From positions 1 through 48,280 of the IMG/VR virus record IMGVR_UViG_3300035145_002322: a stretch of 48,280 bases of DNA. One strand, written 5' to 3'. Below are positions 35,223 to 42,572 of this stretch, in pieces; the stretch's first letter is position 1, and each line of letters starts with the position of its first letter. Made by a program: the position numbers and the translations under genes. The DNA is from a virus. The notes beneath the pieces are model-generated. The model had not been told where the DNA came from, did not search any database, and worked only from the letters and a program-made list of their open reading frames with translations.

Positions 35223-36545
35223 TTAGTATATTTTTCCATAAGGACCATAACGTTTACCTGCCTTTTCAGCAGTAAAAATTAAAGAGGTACAAAATTCATT
35301 TCTTTTCTTATCTGGCAATGTTAATAATGCATACAAAAATTGTATCTGTTGTAATTTTGAAACTGCAACCCAAGGTTGTCCTCTGTACAAATCAAATGCT
35401 TCTTTAATGTTTACTAATGCCGTAGTTGTATCGACTCCAGATCCAACATCAACAAATCTATCACCAATAATTTCATCCAACATCATCTTATAATCATCTT
35501 CAACTTTAGCAAACTCAGTTTTATTCCTTGGATATTTTTTGTTGTCTGGTTCGTAGTATCTAAGAATTCCATAGACTCTCATTAAATCTAAAACCAATTC
35601 AACAGTTGCCTTACCAAGTCTTGCTGCTCCGCGACCGACAATTGTAGGTTCCCATTTTAAATTAGAAAATTTAGTAGAATCGTTTGCCTTAATTTGAACA
35701 GTATATGTTACTTTTTTACCCGTAACAATTCCAGGATCTTCAATGGTCAATACAGTATCTTGCAACAGAGTTGCAGCACCAGGTGCTCCTCTTCTCTTGC
35801 CCCTTTCAATATCTTTCTTTGCCTTGGCAGGGTCAATTCTTTTAGTACCAAGAATACATTTAGCTTTATCAAAAGTCATTACAGTTGATTTTAAATTTCT
35901 AAAGAATTTTGCGGATACATTAACTTCTTTAAATTGTGCCGGACCACTTCCAACTTTTTTCAGGGATATCCCCATAATCTGTTTAGTTCTAAACAGAGCT
36001 CTAAATATGGAATTAAATTTTGCTAATTCAGATTCAATTGATGCGGATGGATCCTTCTTTTGATTGAATGATTCTGTAATTACTTTGCGCCACTTCTTTT
36101 CATTTTGAATCAACCAAATATCAGCTGGATTCCAGTTATCTTTTTGACTTATTTCAAACTCTTCTTTTACTAAATTACTCACCCACTCCATGAAGGTTTC
36201 TCCTGATCGAGAACCTGGTAATATATAATTTCCTCCAGGTGCTCCTCCATCACGACAAAATTCTGTGAATAATGGTTTTCCTATTTTTTTAAGTAATATT
36301 TTTTGTTGCTTATAAAAATTAACTACCCACTCACCATCAACACTATCATCCCAATCAACTTTTCCAACAGTCTTCCAAATTTTAACTAATTCATCATATG
36401 TTTTTTTATCATTTATAATGTCATTAGCACTATTAAAAATAATATTATCCTGTATAGCTCTCTTAAAAACCCATGCTGATCCAAGTTCTTGCATTCGTGT
36501 CATTGTAGCAGCAGGAACATTGGCACTTGTTTTTTTCTTGACCAT
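35223..36545 (-). CDS. Large conserved cyanophage protein of unknown function, 440 aa
   Basis: A 440-residue soluble, Lys-rich protein. Notable segments are DNWNPADIWLIQNEKKWRK, ASIESELAKFN, GSGPAQFKEVNVSAKFFRN, and a C-terminal half with FDLYRGQPWVAVSKLQQIQF. The NPADIW(L/I) motif with nearby Glu and Lys recalls nuclease-like phage proteins, but no catalytic set is certain. It stands at the end of the replication block, next to tRNA-Ala. Confidence 0.6.
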   Translation of the reverse strand: MVKKKTSANVPAATMTRMQELGSAWVFKRAIQDNIIFNSANDIINDKKTYDELVKIWKTVGKVDWDDSVDGEWVVNFYKQQKILLKKIGKPLFTEFCRDGGAPGGNYILPGSRSGETFMEWVSNLVKEEFEISQKDNWNPADIWLIQNEKKWRKVITESFNQKKDPSASIESELAKFNSIFRALFRTKQIMGISLKKVGSGPAQFKEVNVSAKFFRNLKSTVMTFDKAKCILGTKRIDPAKAKKDIERGKRRGAPGAATLLQDTVLTIEDPGIVTGKKVTYTVQIKANDSTKFSNLKWEPTIVGRGAARLGKATVELVLDLMRVYGILRYYEPDNKKYPRNKTEFAKVEDDYKMMLDEIIGDRFVDVGSGVDTTTALVNIKEAFDLYRGQPWVAVSKLQQIQFLYALLTLPDKKRNEFCTSLIFTAEKAGKRYGPYGKIY

Positions 36546-36573
36546 CTATCTAATACTTTTTAAGTATTTAGAA

Positions 36574-36646
36574 TGGAGTTATGGGGACTCGAACCCCAAA
36601 CCTCCTGCGTGCAAAGCAGGCGCTCTACCAGTTGAGCTATAACCCC
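36574..36646 (-). tRNA. tRNA-Ala (TGC)
   Basis: Acceptor GGGGTTA/TAACTCC, anticodon stem CCTGC/GCAGG with loop TTTGCAC, T-loop TTCGAGT. Its first 10 nt overlap the end of the 56-aa gene. It is isolated from the other six tRNAs. Confidence 0.95.
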
Positions 36647-36807
36647 GATTTCTTAAGTTGGAAATACATTTTATAGTATTTCTTCTTCATTTGATTAAGA
36701 GTTTCCATGTCTTCTTGAAAACCCATGTACTTGAGGAGTTGAGATGACCCCTCAAGTTCACTAAGTAACCTGAGGATATCTATTGGATTGATATTAGAGT
36801 TTTCCAT
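36637..36807 (-). CDS. Hypothetical protein, 56 aa, ending inside tRNA-Ala
   Basis: Helical protein starting MENSNINPIDILRLLSELEG and ending with FQLKKSGL. The last codons (GGG TTA TAG) are the first bases of tRNA-Ala, so the tRNA supplies the stop. It begins 14 bp inside the gene upstream. Function unknown. Confidence 0.6.
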   Translation of the reverse strand: MENSNINPIDILRLLSELEGSSQLLKYMGFQEDMETLNQMKKKYYKMYFQLKKSGL

Positions 36808-37072
36808 CTACAATCGCACTTCCAACCACTCTAGTATAGTCATCTAAAGTTCCTTCTTGCTCACATTTAAGATGCCAGCGACTCATTTGTAACACTCCAT
36901 CATATGTTGCACCAGTTAGGAATCCATCACCATTCTTTTTAATACTCCTATACAAACCAAATCTGGTTTTTTCAATATAGAAAGCATCATCAATCCAATT
37001 TACTTCTGCAATTTCAGGATGCTCTTTTTGGTTTGTTGTATCGGAATTCTTGGACTCGTTTTGATGATTCAT
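36794..37072 (-). CDS. Hypothetical protein, 92 aa
   Basis: Polar N-terminus, then IAEVNWIDDAFYIEKTRFGL and GATYDGVLQMSRWHLKCEQE. Looks like a small mixed alpha/beta fold. The start lies 59 bp inside the upstream 48-aa gene, an unusually long overlap; no better start is visible. Function unknown. Confidence 0.55.
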   Translation of the reverse strand: MNHQNESKNSDTTNQKEHPEIAEVNWIDDAFYIEKTRFGLYRSIKKNGDGFLTGATYDGVLQMSRWHLKCEQEGTLDDYTRVVGSAIVDGKL

Positions 37073-37160
37073 GAAGTTTCTTTAGTGCTTGAATAGTTTC
37101 TGGAGTTTCTTCCCACTCCCAAGTTTGACCACCTTTACCAGTGTAAGTTTTTTTAGTCAT
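37014..37160 (-). CDS. Hypothetical protein, 48 aa
   Basis: From the ATG at 37160 (8-bp overlap with the upstream stop): MTKKTYTGKGGQTWEWEETP, then a charged helix ending NKPKRAS. The longer frame (37211) would lie inside the upstream gene. Function unknown. Confidence 0.5.
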   Translation of the reverse strand: MTKKTYTGKGGQTWEWEETPETIQALKKLHESSKRVQEFRYNKPKRAS

Positions 37161-37368
37161 CAGATTCACTCTCCGTTTTCTTATTAAACCCAAAAGGTCC
37201 TTCTTTTTCATCTAATGCAAACTTAAGTGCTAAACCACCTACTGCTTCCATTACTTTCAAAACTTCTTCTGGTTTTGCGTTTTCACCAAGTTCTTGGGCT
37301 ACATACCAATACTTAGGCCAGAAAGTTTCTCCTGCTTTTTTGTAATCATCCAACGTTAGTAGTTTCAT
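37153..37368 (-). CDS. Hypothetical protein, 71 aa
   Basis: Soluble protein MKLLTLDDYKKAGETFWPKY with a C-terminal acidic tail (TESESDD). The N-terminal pattern is one I associate with small conserved cyanophage proteins. Overlaps both neighbours by 8-23 bp. Function unknown. Confidence 0.6.
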   Translation of the reverse strand: MKLLTLDDYKKAGETFWPKYWYVAQELGENAKPEEVLKVMEAVGGLALKFALDEKEGPFGFNKKTESESDD

Positions 37369-37558
37369 CTCTTAGTACCTCATCAATTTTGTTATCAAGA
37401 TCTGCAATCACTTCACGGATAAAAGTGATCCGTGAAGGGACGCTTTTGGGATCATAAGTATATCTTTCTTGTTCTTTGAATAAAACATGACGAATTGCTG
37501 CAGCATTATGCAGACCAAGTTCAAGTTTAATTTGAATAGGTTCTTTATTAGTTTCCAT
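37346..37558 (-). CDS. Hypothetical protein, 70 aa
   Basis: Mostly helical: LELGLHNAAAIRHVLFKEQE and RITFIREVIADLDNKIDEVL. It is similar in outline to the 67-aa gene at 71-274 (helix with ERVNRLRDKL), but too divergent for me to call a paralogue. It follows the oxygenase after 2 bp. Function unknown. Confidence 0.6.
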   Translation of the reverse strand: METNKEPIQIKLELGLHNAAAIRHVLFKEQERYTYDPKSVPSRITFIREVIADLDNKIDEVLRDETTNVG

Positions 37559-37560
37559 GA

Positions 37561-38172
37561 TTATGCAAAATTAAATGAAAATGTAATTCGTTCCTCTTCA
37601 TTTTTTCCAAAGGGAACACTGTGCGGAAGGTGTGATCTAAAGATAAGTAATGTATTTGATTCAAATTCAATAGTTGACGTATGTTTAAAGAATTGTGGAG
37701 TTTTGGTGCAATCCATGTATGGCAACACAGTTGCCATTTTTGTAAAGTCAGAAAAAATAATAGGTGCAGATCCTTCAGGAATATCACAAAAATAAATCGC
37801 ACTAAAGTAATTGCTAGGATGTGAATGAAACTCTTGAAATTGATGCTTTGTATATGAATTATACCATGCACTAATGCATTTAAATTTATATTCGGTTACT
37901 CCAAGATTTTCTCCAAAAATCTGCACATTATCGTGAACTAAATTCAGAAGTTTGTGAAATTGTTCTACTTTATGAAATTGTTCATCAAGATGGAAACTAT
38001 TTGATGGAGATTTAGTTCCAGAAGCCCATACATTTTTTCCTTGCCCCTCCCACTTTTTAGAAAACTTTTTAACTTTTCTAATTAAAATTTGTCTTAGATC
38101 GTGGTCAAGAAAGTCAGGTATGACAAAAAAAGGTTCCGCAAAAAAAGGTGCTATTTGATAGTTAGTATTCAC
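37561..38172 (-). CDS. 2OG-Fe(II) oxygenase-like protein (2OG-FeII_Oxy_5 type)
   Basis: A 203-residue protein. FQEFHSHPSNYFSAIYFCDI gives the first iron-ligand region (HSHP in place of HxD), APIIFSD follows, then NTLLIFRSHLPHSVPFG with the distal His, and EERITFSFNFA with the Arg expected to hold 2-oxoglutarate. This order is the 2OG-FeII_Oxy_5 pattern. It overlaps the mazG gene by 4 bp. Substrate unknown. Confidence 0.75.
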   Translation of the reverse strand: MNTNYQIAPFFAEPFFVIPDFLDHDLRQILIRKVKKFSKKWEGQGKNVWASGTKSPSNSFHLDEQFHKVEQFHKLLNLVHDNVQIFGENLGVTEYKFKCISAWYNSYTKHQFQEFHSHPSNYFSAIYFCDIPEGSAPIIFSDFTKMATVLPYMDCTKTPQFFKHTSTIEFESNTLLIFRSHLPHSVPFGKNEEERITFSFNFA

Positions 38173-38576
38173 AGATCACCTTCTTTACGATTTTCAGAAT
38201 AATGAACATCAAACTCTCCACCAGGATAACGTGCTTTGAGTTTATCAACATTCATCTCAATGACTTCATCAAGACAAATCTCAAGACCCATACATGCTTG
38301 CATGACATACCACATAATATCACCAAGTTCACGCTTCAAGTGAAACAGATTTTCTTCATTGACAGGTTTGCCTTGGAAGACAATCTTTTTAACAACCTCA
38401 GTAAACTCACCTGCCTCAGCAGACATTCCTACAGCAGCAGTAAGCAGTCGCTCGGAAGGAAATCCTTGACCTTGAAGTTCTTGAAGACGATAGATGAATG
38501 CTTCGTTATCTTTCGACGGTTGCGACGTAACTGCATTGACAAACTGTGCATATTTTTTAGGATCAACTTTAGTCAT
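38169..38576 (-). CDS. mazG: MazG-like nucleotide pyrophosphohydrolase
   Basis: A 135-residue protein with GMSAEAGEFTEVVKKIVFQG (the ExxE metal site) and KRELGDIMWYVMQACMGL (ExxD), the two halves of the MazG fold, and a C-terminal helix KLKARYPGG. Such cyanophage enzymes hydrolyse (d)NTPs such as dGTP and dCTP and may help recycle host nucleotides. It lies in the replication block and overlaps its neighbours by 4-8 bp. Confidence 0.92.
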   Translation of the reverse strand: MTKVDPKKYAQFVNAVTSQPSKDNEAFIYRLQELQGQGFPSERLLTAAVGMSAEAGEFTEVVKKIVFQGKPVNEENLFHLKRELGDIMWYVMQACMGLEICLDEVIEMNVDKLKARYPGGEFDVHYSENRKEGDL

Positions 38577-38895
38577 GAAAATCAGGAATAAATGGTTCTT
38601 GTTCAGATTGGGGAAGTTTTTGTTGAACGTCTAGACGTTGACCATTAACTTCAATATATTCAACTTCTTTCCAACTACCACCAACACCACCGTCCATATT
38701 GACTACGATGTCGCGGGTAGGAAGTTGCTTACCTTCAGAAACATCAATGATGTCACCAGGTAAAGGATTAAACTGATAGTAGTGTCCATCCCATCTACGA
38801 TTTCTCGATCCAATAAGATTGACTGCATCTTTTTCTTGCCCACAATCAGCGATCTTTTTACCGTCTGGATCAAAGACGGAGTAGTAACCTCTCAT
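38569..38895 (-). CDS. Conserved hypothetical protein, 108 aa
   Basis: Probably beta-rich: MRGYYSVFDPDGKKIADCGQ, DGHYYQFNPLPGDIIDVSEG, then GGVGGSWKEVEYIEVNGQRL. It lies between gp41 and mazG with 4-8 bp overlaps. Function unknown. Confidence 0.6.
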   Translation of the reverse strand: MRGYYSVFDPDGKKIADCGQEKDAVNLIGSRNRRWDGHYYQFNPLPGDIIDVSEGKQLPTRDIVVNMDGGVGGSWKEVEYIEVNGQRLDVQQKLPQSEQEPFIPDFHD

Positions 38896-40271
38896 GAAAA
38901 CTTAAACCCAGCAAAAGACTTCTTTGGTTTTGATTCTTCATAAGTATACTCCTCTTCCTTACCTTTGTCAATAATATCATCTTGCGCTGTCTGTTCACAA
39001 TCATAAAGACGCATCTTAGCGCGATCAATACCAATAACAAACCTCTTTGAAATAGTTGGATCGTTGTATCGATTCTTTAGTTGCTTTACCATAATTTGCC
39101 CGAGTCCTTCAAGATCTTCAGTTGAAATAAGGGCAAACATAAGATCAGCAGTAGCAGGCAACCCAAAGGACTCACTAGTATCAGTAAGCTCCACATCACT
39201 GCTACCATAACCAGAACGGGTAGTCTGGGTGGCAGATACGATAGGTACGTTCGCCTCGACAGCCAGTCCTCTAAGTTCTTCAGCAATAGCCTTGATATAG
39301 CTATATGAATTGACATTGCTGTTTCCGCGATACCTGCTGGAAGCACATATATTAAGGTAATCAATGAAAATAATATCAGGTCTAAATGACTTCTTAAGTG
39401 CAAGTTCATTAAGAAGTGATTTAAAGTGTCCACTATGTGCAGATGCTGTAGGATACTCCTTAATTATAAGAGTACCTTGTGTTTTCTTTGCAAGATTTGT
39501 TACCTTGTTTTCAAACATTAACTTAGGAAGTTCTGTTATCTCCTGAATTGGAACATTAAGAAGGTTTGCATCAATTCGCTCTGCAATCTTTTCTTCAGCC
39601 ATTTCAAGCGTAATATATAACACGTTCTTTCCACTAAGGAGTGCCGAAGAAGCGACATGACACATAAACAAAGATTTACCAACGCCAGTGCCAGCGAGAG
39701 CAATATTAAGCGTTTTGTTAGGAAGACCACCTTTCGTAATCTTGTTAAAATACTCAAGGTCGAATTCGATCTTGTCTTCCTTGCGGTGATATGACTCATA
39801 CCTTGCCTCATAATCAAGTAAGTAATCGTGACCCACATGGGAGTCAAAAGACACTGCTAAAGCGTCTGAAAGGATGCTTGGGATAGCATCCCGCCCTTTC
39901 TTTTCATCAGTCCCATCTGCAAGAGCAATAGACTCCATCAATGCAAGATAAATTGCACGATCCCTACACCACTTTTCAGTAGTATCAACTAACCAATCAA
40001 AATCAGTTGGAACATCCTCAAGATAACTAATAAATTTAGTTGCCTCGGCAAATGATGTATCATTTATGTCATCGCGTTTTTCAACTTCAATACAAAGAAC
40101 TTCTTTTGTAGGTGGTTGATTGTATTCTTGAACAAATGATAAGGTTTCTTCAAAGACCATTTTTTGAGTAAGATCTTCAAAATAATCTGGTTTGATAAAT
40201 GGAACTACTTTACGTAGATATTCTTCATTAAAAAGAAGGTTCCTAAGAATCAATACTTCAACTTTATCCAT
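38892..40271 (-). CDS. 41: Replicative DNA helicase gp41 (DnaB-like)
   Basis: A 459-residue protein with a short N-terminal helical domain and a RecA-like core. ALAGTGVGKSLFM (Walker A, 191-203), VLYITLEMAEEKIAERI, PDIIFIDYLNIC (Walker B) and PIVSATQTTRSGYG are all present, as in DnaB-family helicases. It unwinds the fork and works with gp61 primase. It has an acidic/basic C-terminal tail ending in FAGFKFS. It is coupled to an oxygenase gene by an 8-bp overlap. Confidence 0.94.
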   Translation of the reverse strand: MDKVEVLILRNLLFNEEYLRKVVPFIKPDYFEDLTQKMVFEETLSFVQEYNQPPTKEVLCIEVEKRDDINDTSFAEATKFISYLEDVPTDFDWLVDTTEKWCRDRAIYLALMESIALADGTDEKKGRDAIPSILSDALAVSFDSHVGHDYLLDYEARYESYHRKEDKIEFDLEYFNKITKGGLPNKTLNIALAGTGVGKSLFMCHVASSALLSGKNVLYITLEMAEEKIAERIDANLLNVPIQEITELPKLMFENKVTNLAKKTQGTLIIKEYPTASAHSGHFKSLLNELALKKSFRPDIIFIDYLNICASSRYRGNSNVNSYSYIKAIAEELRGLAVEANVPIVSATQTTRSGYGSSDVELTDTSESFGLPATADLMFALISTEDLEGLGQIMVKQLKNRYNDPTISKRFVIGIDRAKMRLYDCEQTAQDDIIDKGKEEEYTYEESKPKKSFAGFKFS

Positions 40272-40785
40272 AGTGAATGTAAGTACTCAAAATATATTTG
40301 TTCCCGTCTTTAGGTGCTAATCCACTATGAGGATATTCCCAGGTGGGAGGAAACACAACCACTTTACCACAACTTGGTTTTACCTTCAACTCATGTCGCG
40401 AAAATACAGTATCTCCATCACAATCATTTAAGTAAAAAATAAATGCGATGCATCTTTTTGCGGAAGCATGACTCCTTACATCTACATGTTCGTCAAACCT
40501 TTCCTCTCCACCAGGACAATATCTTTTTATACGAAACTCTTCCATATAATCCATCCTTGGAATATATGGAGAAGAAATATCTGCAACATACTTATCATAT
40601 GCTTCTTTAGTATATTGAACTAGACCAGGAACCAAAGAAGAAACGTGCTCATTAACATTTAATTGTGTAAAAGAAGGTTTGTAATCTGAATTTATTTTTT
40701 GATGTCCTTGAGTGTTTACTTCAAATATTTCAATTAATGCTTCACATACTTCTTTTGGAATAATTTCGTCATACTGACGAACCAT
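40264..40785 (-). CDS. 2OG-Fe(II) oxygenase, prolyl-4-hydroxylase type
   Basis: A 173-residue protein from the ATG at 40785 (MVRQYDEIIPKEVCEALIEI). The best match to the prolyl-4-hydroxylase pattern in this window: RFDEHVDVRSHASAKRCIAF (HxD iron site), FIFYLNDCDGDTVFSRHEL, GKVVVFPPTWEYPHSGLAP (distal His), then KYILSTYIHYG with a Lys in the 2OG position. A start at 40812 is possible but overlaps uvsX by 44 bp. Probably hydroxylates a protein or other host target; unknown. Confidence 0.85.
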   Translation of the reverse strand: MVRQYDEIIPKEVCEALIEIFEVNTQGHQKINSDYKPSFTQLNVNEHVSSLVPGLVQYTKEAYDKYVADISSPYIPRMDYMEEFRIKRYCPGGEERFDEHVDVRSHASAKRCIAFIFYLNDCDGDTVFSRHELKVKPSCGKVVVFPPTWEYPHSGLAPKDGNKYILSTYIHYG

Positions 40786-41779
40786 ATGAAAATTGTTCTT
40801 TTGCGATTTCATCGAGTTTCTCCATTACTTCATCAGTAAAATATGTTTCTGGGTCTTTCAGAATTGCTTTTGCATAAACTTTTTTACCATTCATTTCATA
40901 TCGACCAGCAACGTTCTTCCAAAGTCCGCCAATCTCACCGAGTTCAAGAAGACCATAATATCTATCAAGACCACGATCATCGTAATAGAGACGCACCGTA
41001 ACATCTTTATTCTCCTTACTTAAACGCGACTTAGCAGTCTTTGCCTTGATAAGATTTCCAACGATTTCTGTTCCATCTTTCTCTTTTTTCTTGCTGAGAT
41101 AGATGATTGTAGACGCAGCATACTTGAGTCCACTGCCTCCACCCATTTCTTTTGTAGGGACATAAGCGCCAATAACATCGTAAGTATGGTTGGTAACGAT
41201 CATAGGAATATTTGCTTGACCCAATTTAAGAGTAAGCATACGGAATGCACCTTTAACCAATTGTGATTTGGTCATATCACGAACCTGTTTATCATTCAGT
41301 GCATCGGTGATTTCTTTCTCAGTAGAAAGCATACCCAAAGAATCTAAAACAAACATACAAGGTTTACGCTCATCTTCTTCAGTCTTCAAATACATATCTA
41401 CCGCCCGAAGTGCTTTACTTCGGAACTCTTCAATAGTTACTACATTGACAACAACAAGTCTGTCCATGTCGATCCCGCGACTTGAAATAAGAGACTTGTT
41501 AACAGCGGCTTCAGTATCGAAATATAAGCACATACCGTCAGGATTAGAATCCAGGAAGTTCTTGACAACCGCAAGTGAGAAAAAAGTTTTTCCAGTGCTA
41601 GACTCGCCAGCAATGGCAGTAATCTTATTCCCAGATACACCACCAAAAATACTCCCTGAAACAAGTCCGTTAAAAATGTACGAACCCGTGTCAACAAATT
41701 TTTCAGTATCATCAATATCGGATGCAAGTTTTGTGTAGTCATCTCCGATCTCTTTTACAATTTCTTTTAAAAAATCCAT
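40769..41779 (-). CDS. uvsX: Recombinase UvsX (RecA-like)
   Basis: A 336-residue RecA-family protein with Walker A GESSTGKTFFSL (58-69), FDTEAAVNKSLI, MFVLDSLGMLST (Walker B), and PMIVTNHTYDVIGAYVPT with GGGSGLKYAASTIIYL. UvsX performs strand exchange in recombination-dependent replication and repair. The size is slightly smaller than T4 UvsX. It lies between two oxygenase genes. Confidence 0.95.
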   Translation of the reverse strand: MDFLKEIVKEIGDDYTKLASDIDDTEKFVDTGSYIFNGLVSGSIFGGVSGNKITAIAGESSTGKTFFSLAVVKNFLDSNPDGMCLYFDTEAAVNKSLISSRGIDMDRLVVVNVVTIEEFRSKALRAVDMYLKTEEDERKPCMFVLDSLGMLSTEKEITDALNDKQVRDMTKSQLVKGAFRMLTLKLGQANIPMIVTNHTYDVIGAYVPTKEMGGGSGLKYAASTIIYLSKKKEKDGTEIVGNLIKAKTAKSRLSKENKDVTVRLYYDDRGLDRYYGLLELGEIGGLWKNVAGRYEMNGKKVYAKAILKDPETYFTDEVMEKLDEIAKEQFSYGSSV

Positions 41780-41781
41780 AT

Positions 41782-42405
41782 TTAAAAAACTCTATCAAAC
41801 AATTCTTTTGAGCAGTTATCTGATTTTAATTCCATATTAAGTGAATACCTAAAATCAAGCGATCTATTTGGTTGCGCTGCATGGAGTAAATCTGGCGGGA
41901 AGATAATCAATTCTCCATTTTCTGGGAGGTAGTCAAATGTCTTTGTTGTGTCAGGCATTTTTCCATATTCCAAAAAATGTTTCATAATATAATCATTGTT
42001 TATATCCTTTGCAAAAGTGATACCATCCTCAAAAACTTCAAGATAATATACGGAATTTATTGATGATGTTTTACGATGATCATGCCACCAATTTGGTATT
42101 CTCTCCCCCATATCTTTTTTGTTTCCACGATATGAATAGCAAGTAGATACGTTTGCAGGGGAAACAACAAATTTTCCAAAAATATCAAAACAACATTCTA
42201 AGTATTTTTGATATAGATCGTCAAATAATGATATCTCACCATCTATTACACCCCAATTGTATGGACCTAATTTTGTAGCTACTGGGTTATGATAGATTTC
42301 TTTATTAAGGTCTACCATTACCTTCATCCATTCTTTTTCTCTCTCATCAGGATTGAAAAAGTTTTTAATGGATAATATCCTAAATTCTTCATTAATGATT
42401 TCCAT
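41782..42405 (-). CDS. 2OG-Fe(II) oxygenase-like protein, 207 aa
   Basis: From the ATG at 42405 (MEIINEEFRILSIKNFFNPD). NWWHDHRKTSSINSVYYLEV places a His-x-Asp/His iron site, and GELIIFPPDLLHAAQPNRS supplies the distal His with RYSLNME in the 2OG position. The frame annotated from GTG 42408 differs by one residue. The ATG overlaps the upstream stop by 3 bp (TGATG). Confidence 0.72.
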   Translation of the reverse strand: MEIINEEFRILSIKNFFNPDEREKEWMKVMVDLNKEIYHNPVATKLGPYNWGVIDGEISLFDDLYQKYLECCFDIFGKFVVSPANVSTCYSYRGNKKDMGERIPNWWHDHRKTSSINSVYYLEVFEDGITFAKDINNDYIMKHFLEYGKMPDTTKTFDYLPENGELIIFPPDLLHAAQPNRSLDFRYSLNMELKSDNCSKELFDRVF

Positions 42406-42572
42406 CACAGAACAAATCCAAATCTTTTTTTAGCAACTGTCTTATAGTTATCTGGGTTATCTTTACGAAGATCTTTAACAATATTCAATTTTTGATATAA
42501 AGCAACATCCCCACCAAGGCGAAGAGCACTTACGATTGTTGCTAGTTCTTTGTCGTTGATAGGAAGTTCCAT
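42405..42572 (-). CDS. Conserved small protein below gp43, 55 aa
   Basis: A 56-codon frame starting MELPINDKELATIVSALRLG and ending KKRFGFVL. The ATG overlaps the gp43 stop by 1 bp (TAATG), and the TGA overlaps the next ATG. Helical, basic toward the end. Function unknown. Confidence 0.6.
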   Translation of the reverse strand: MELPINDKELATIVSALRLGGDVALYQKLNIVKDLRKDNPDNYKTVAKKRFGFVL

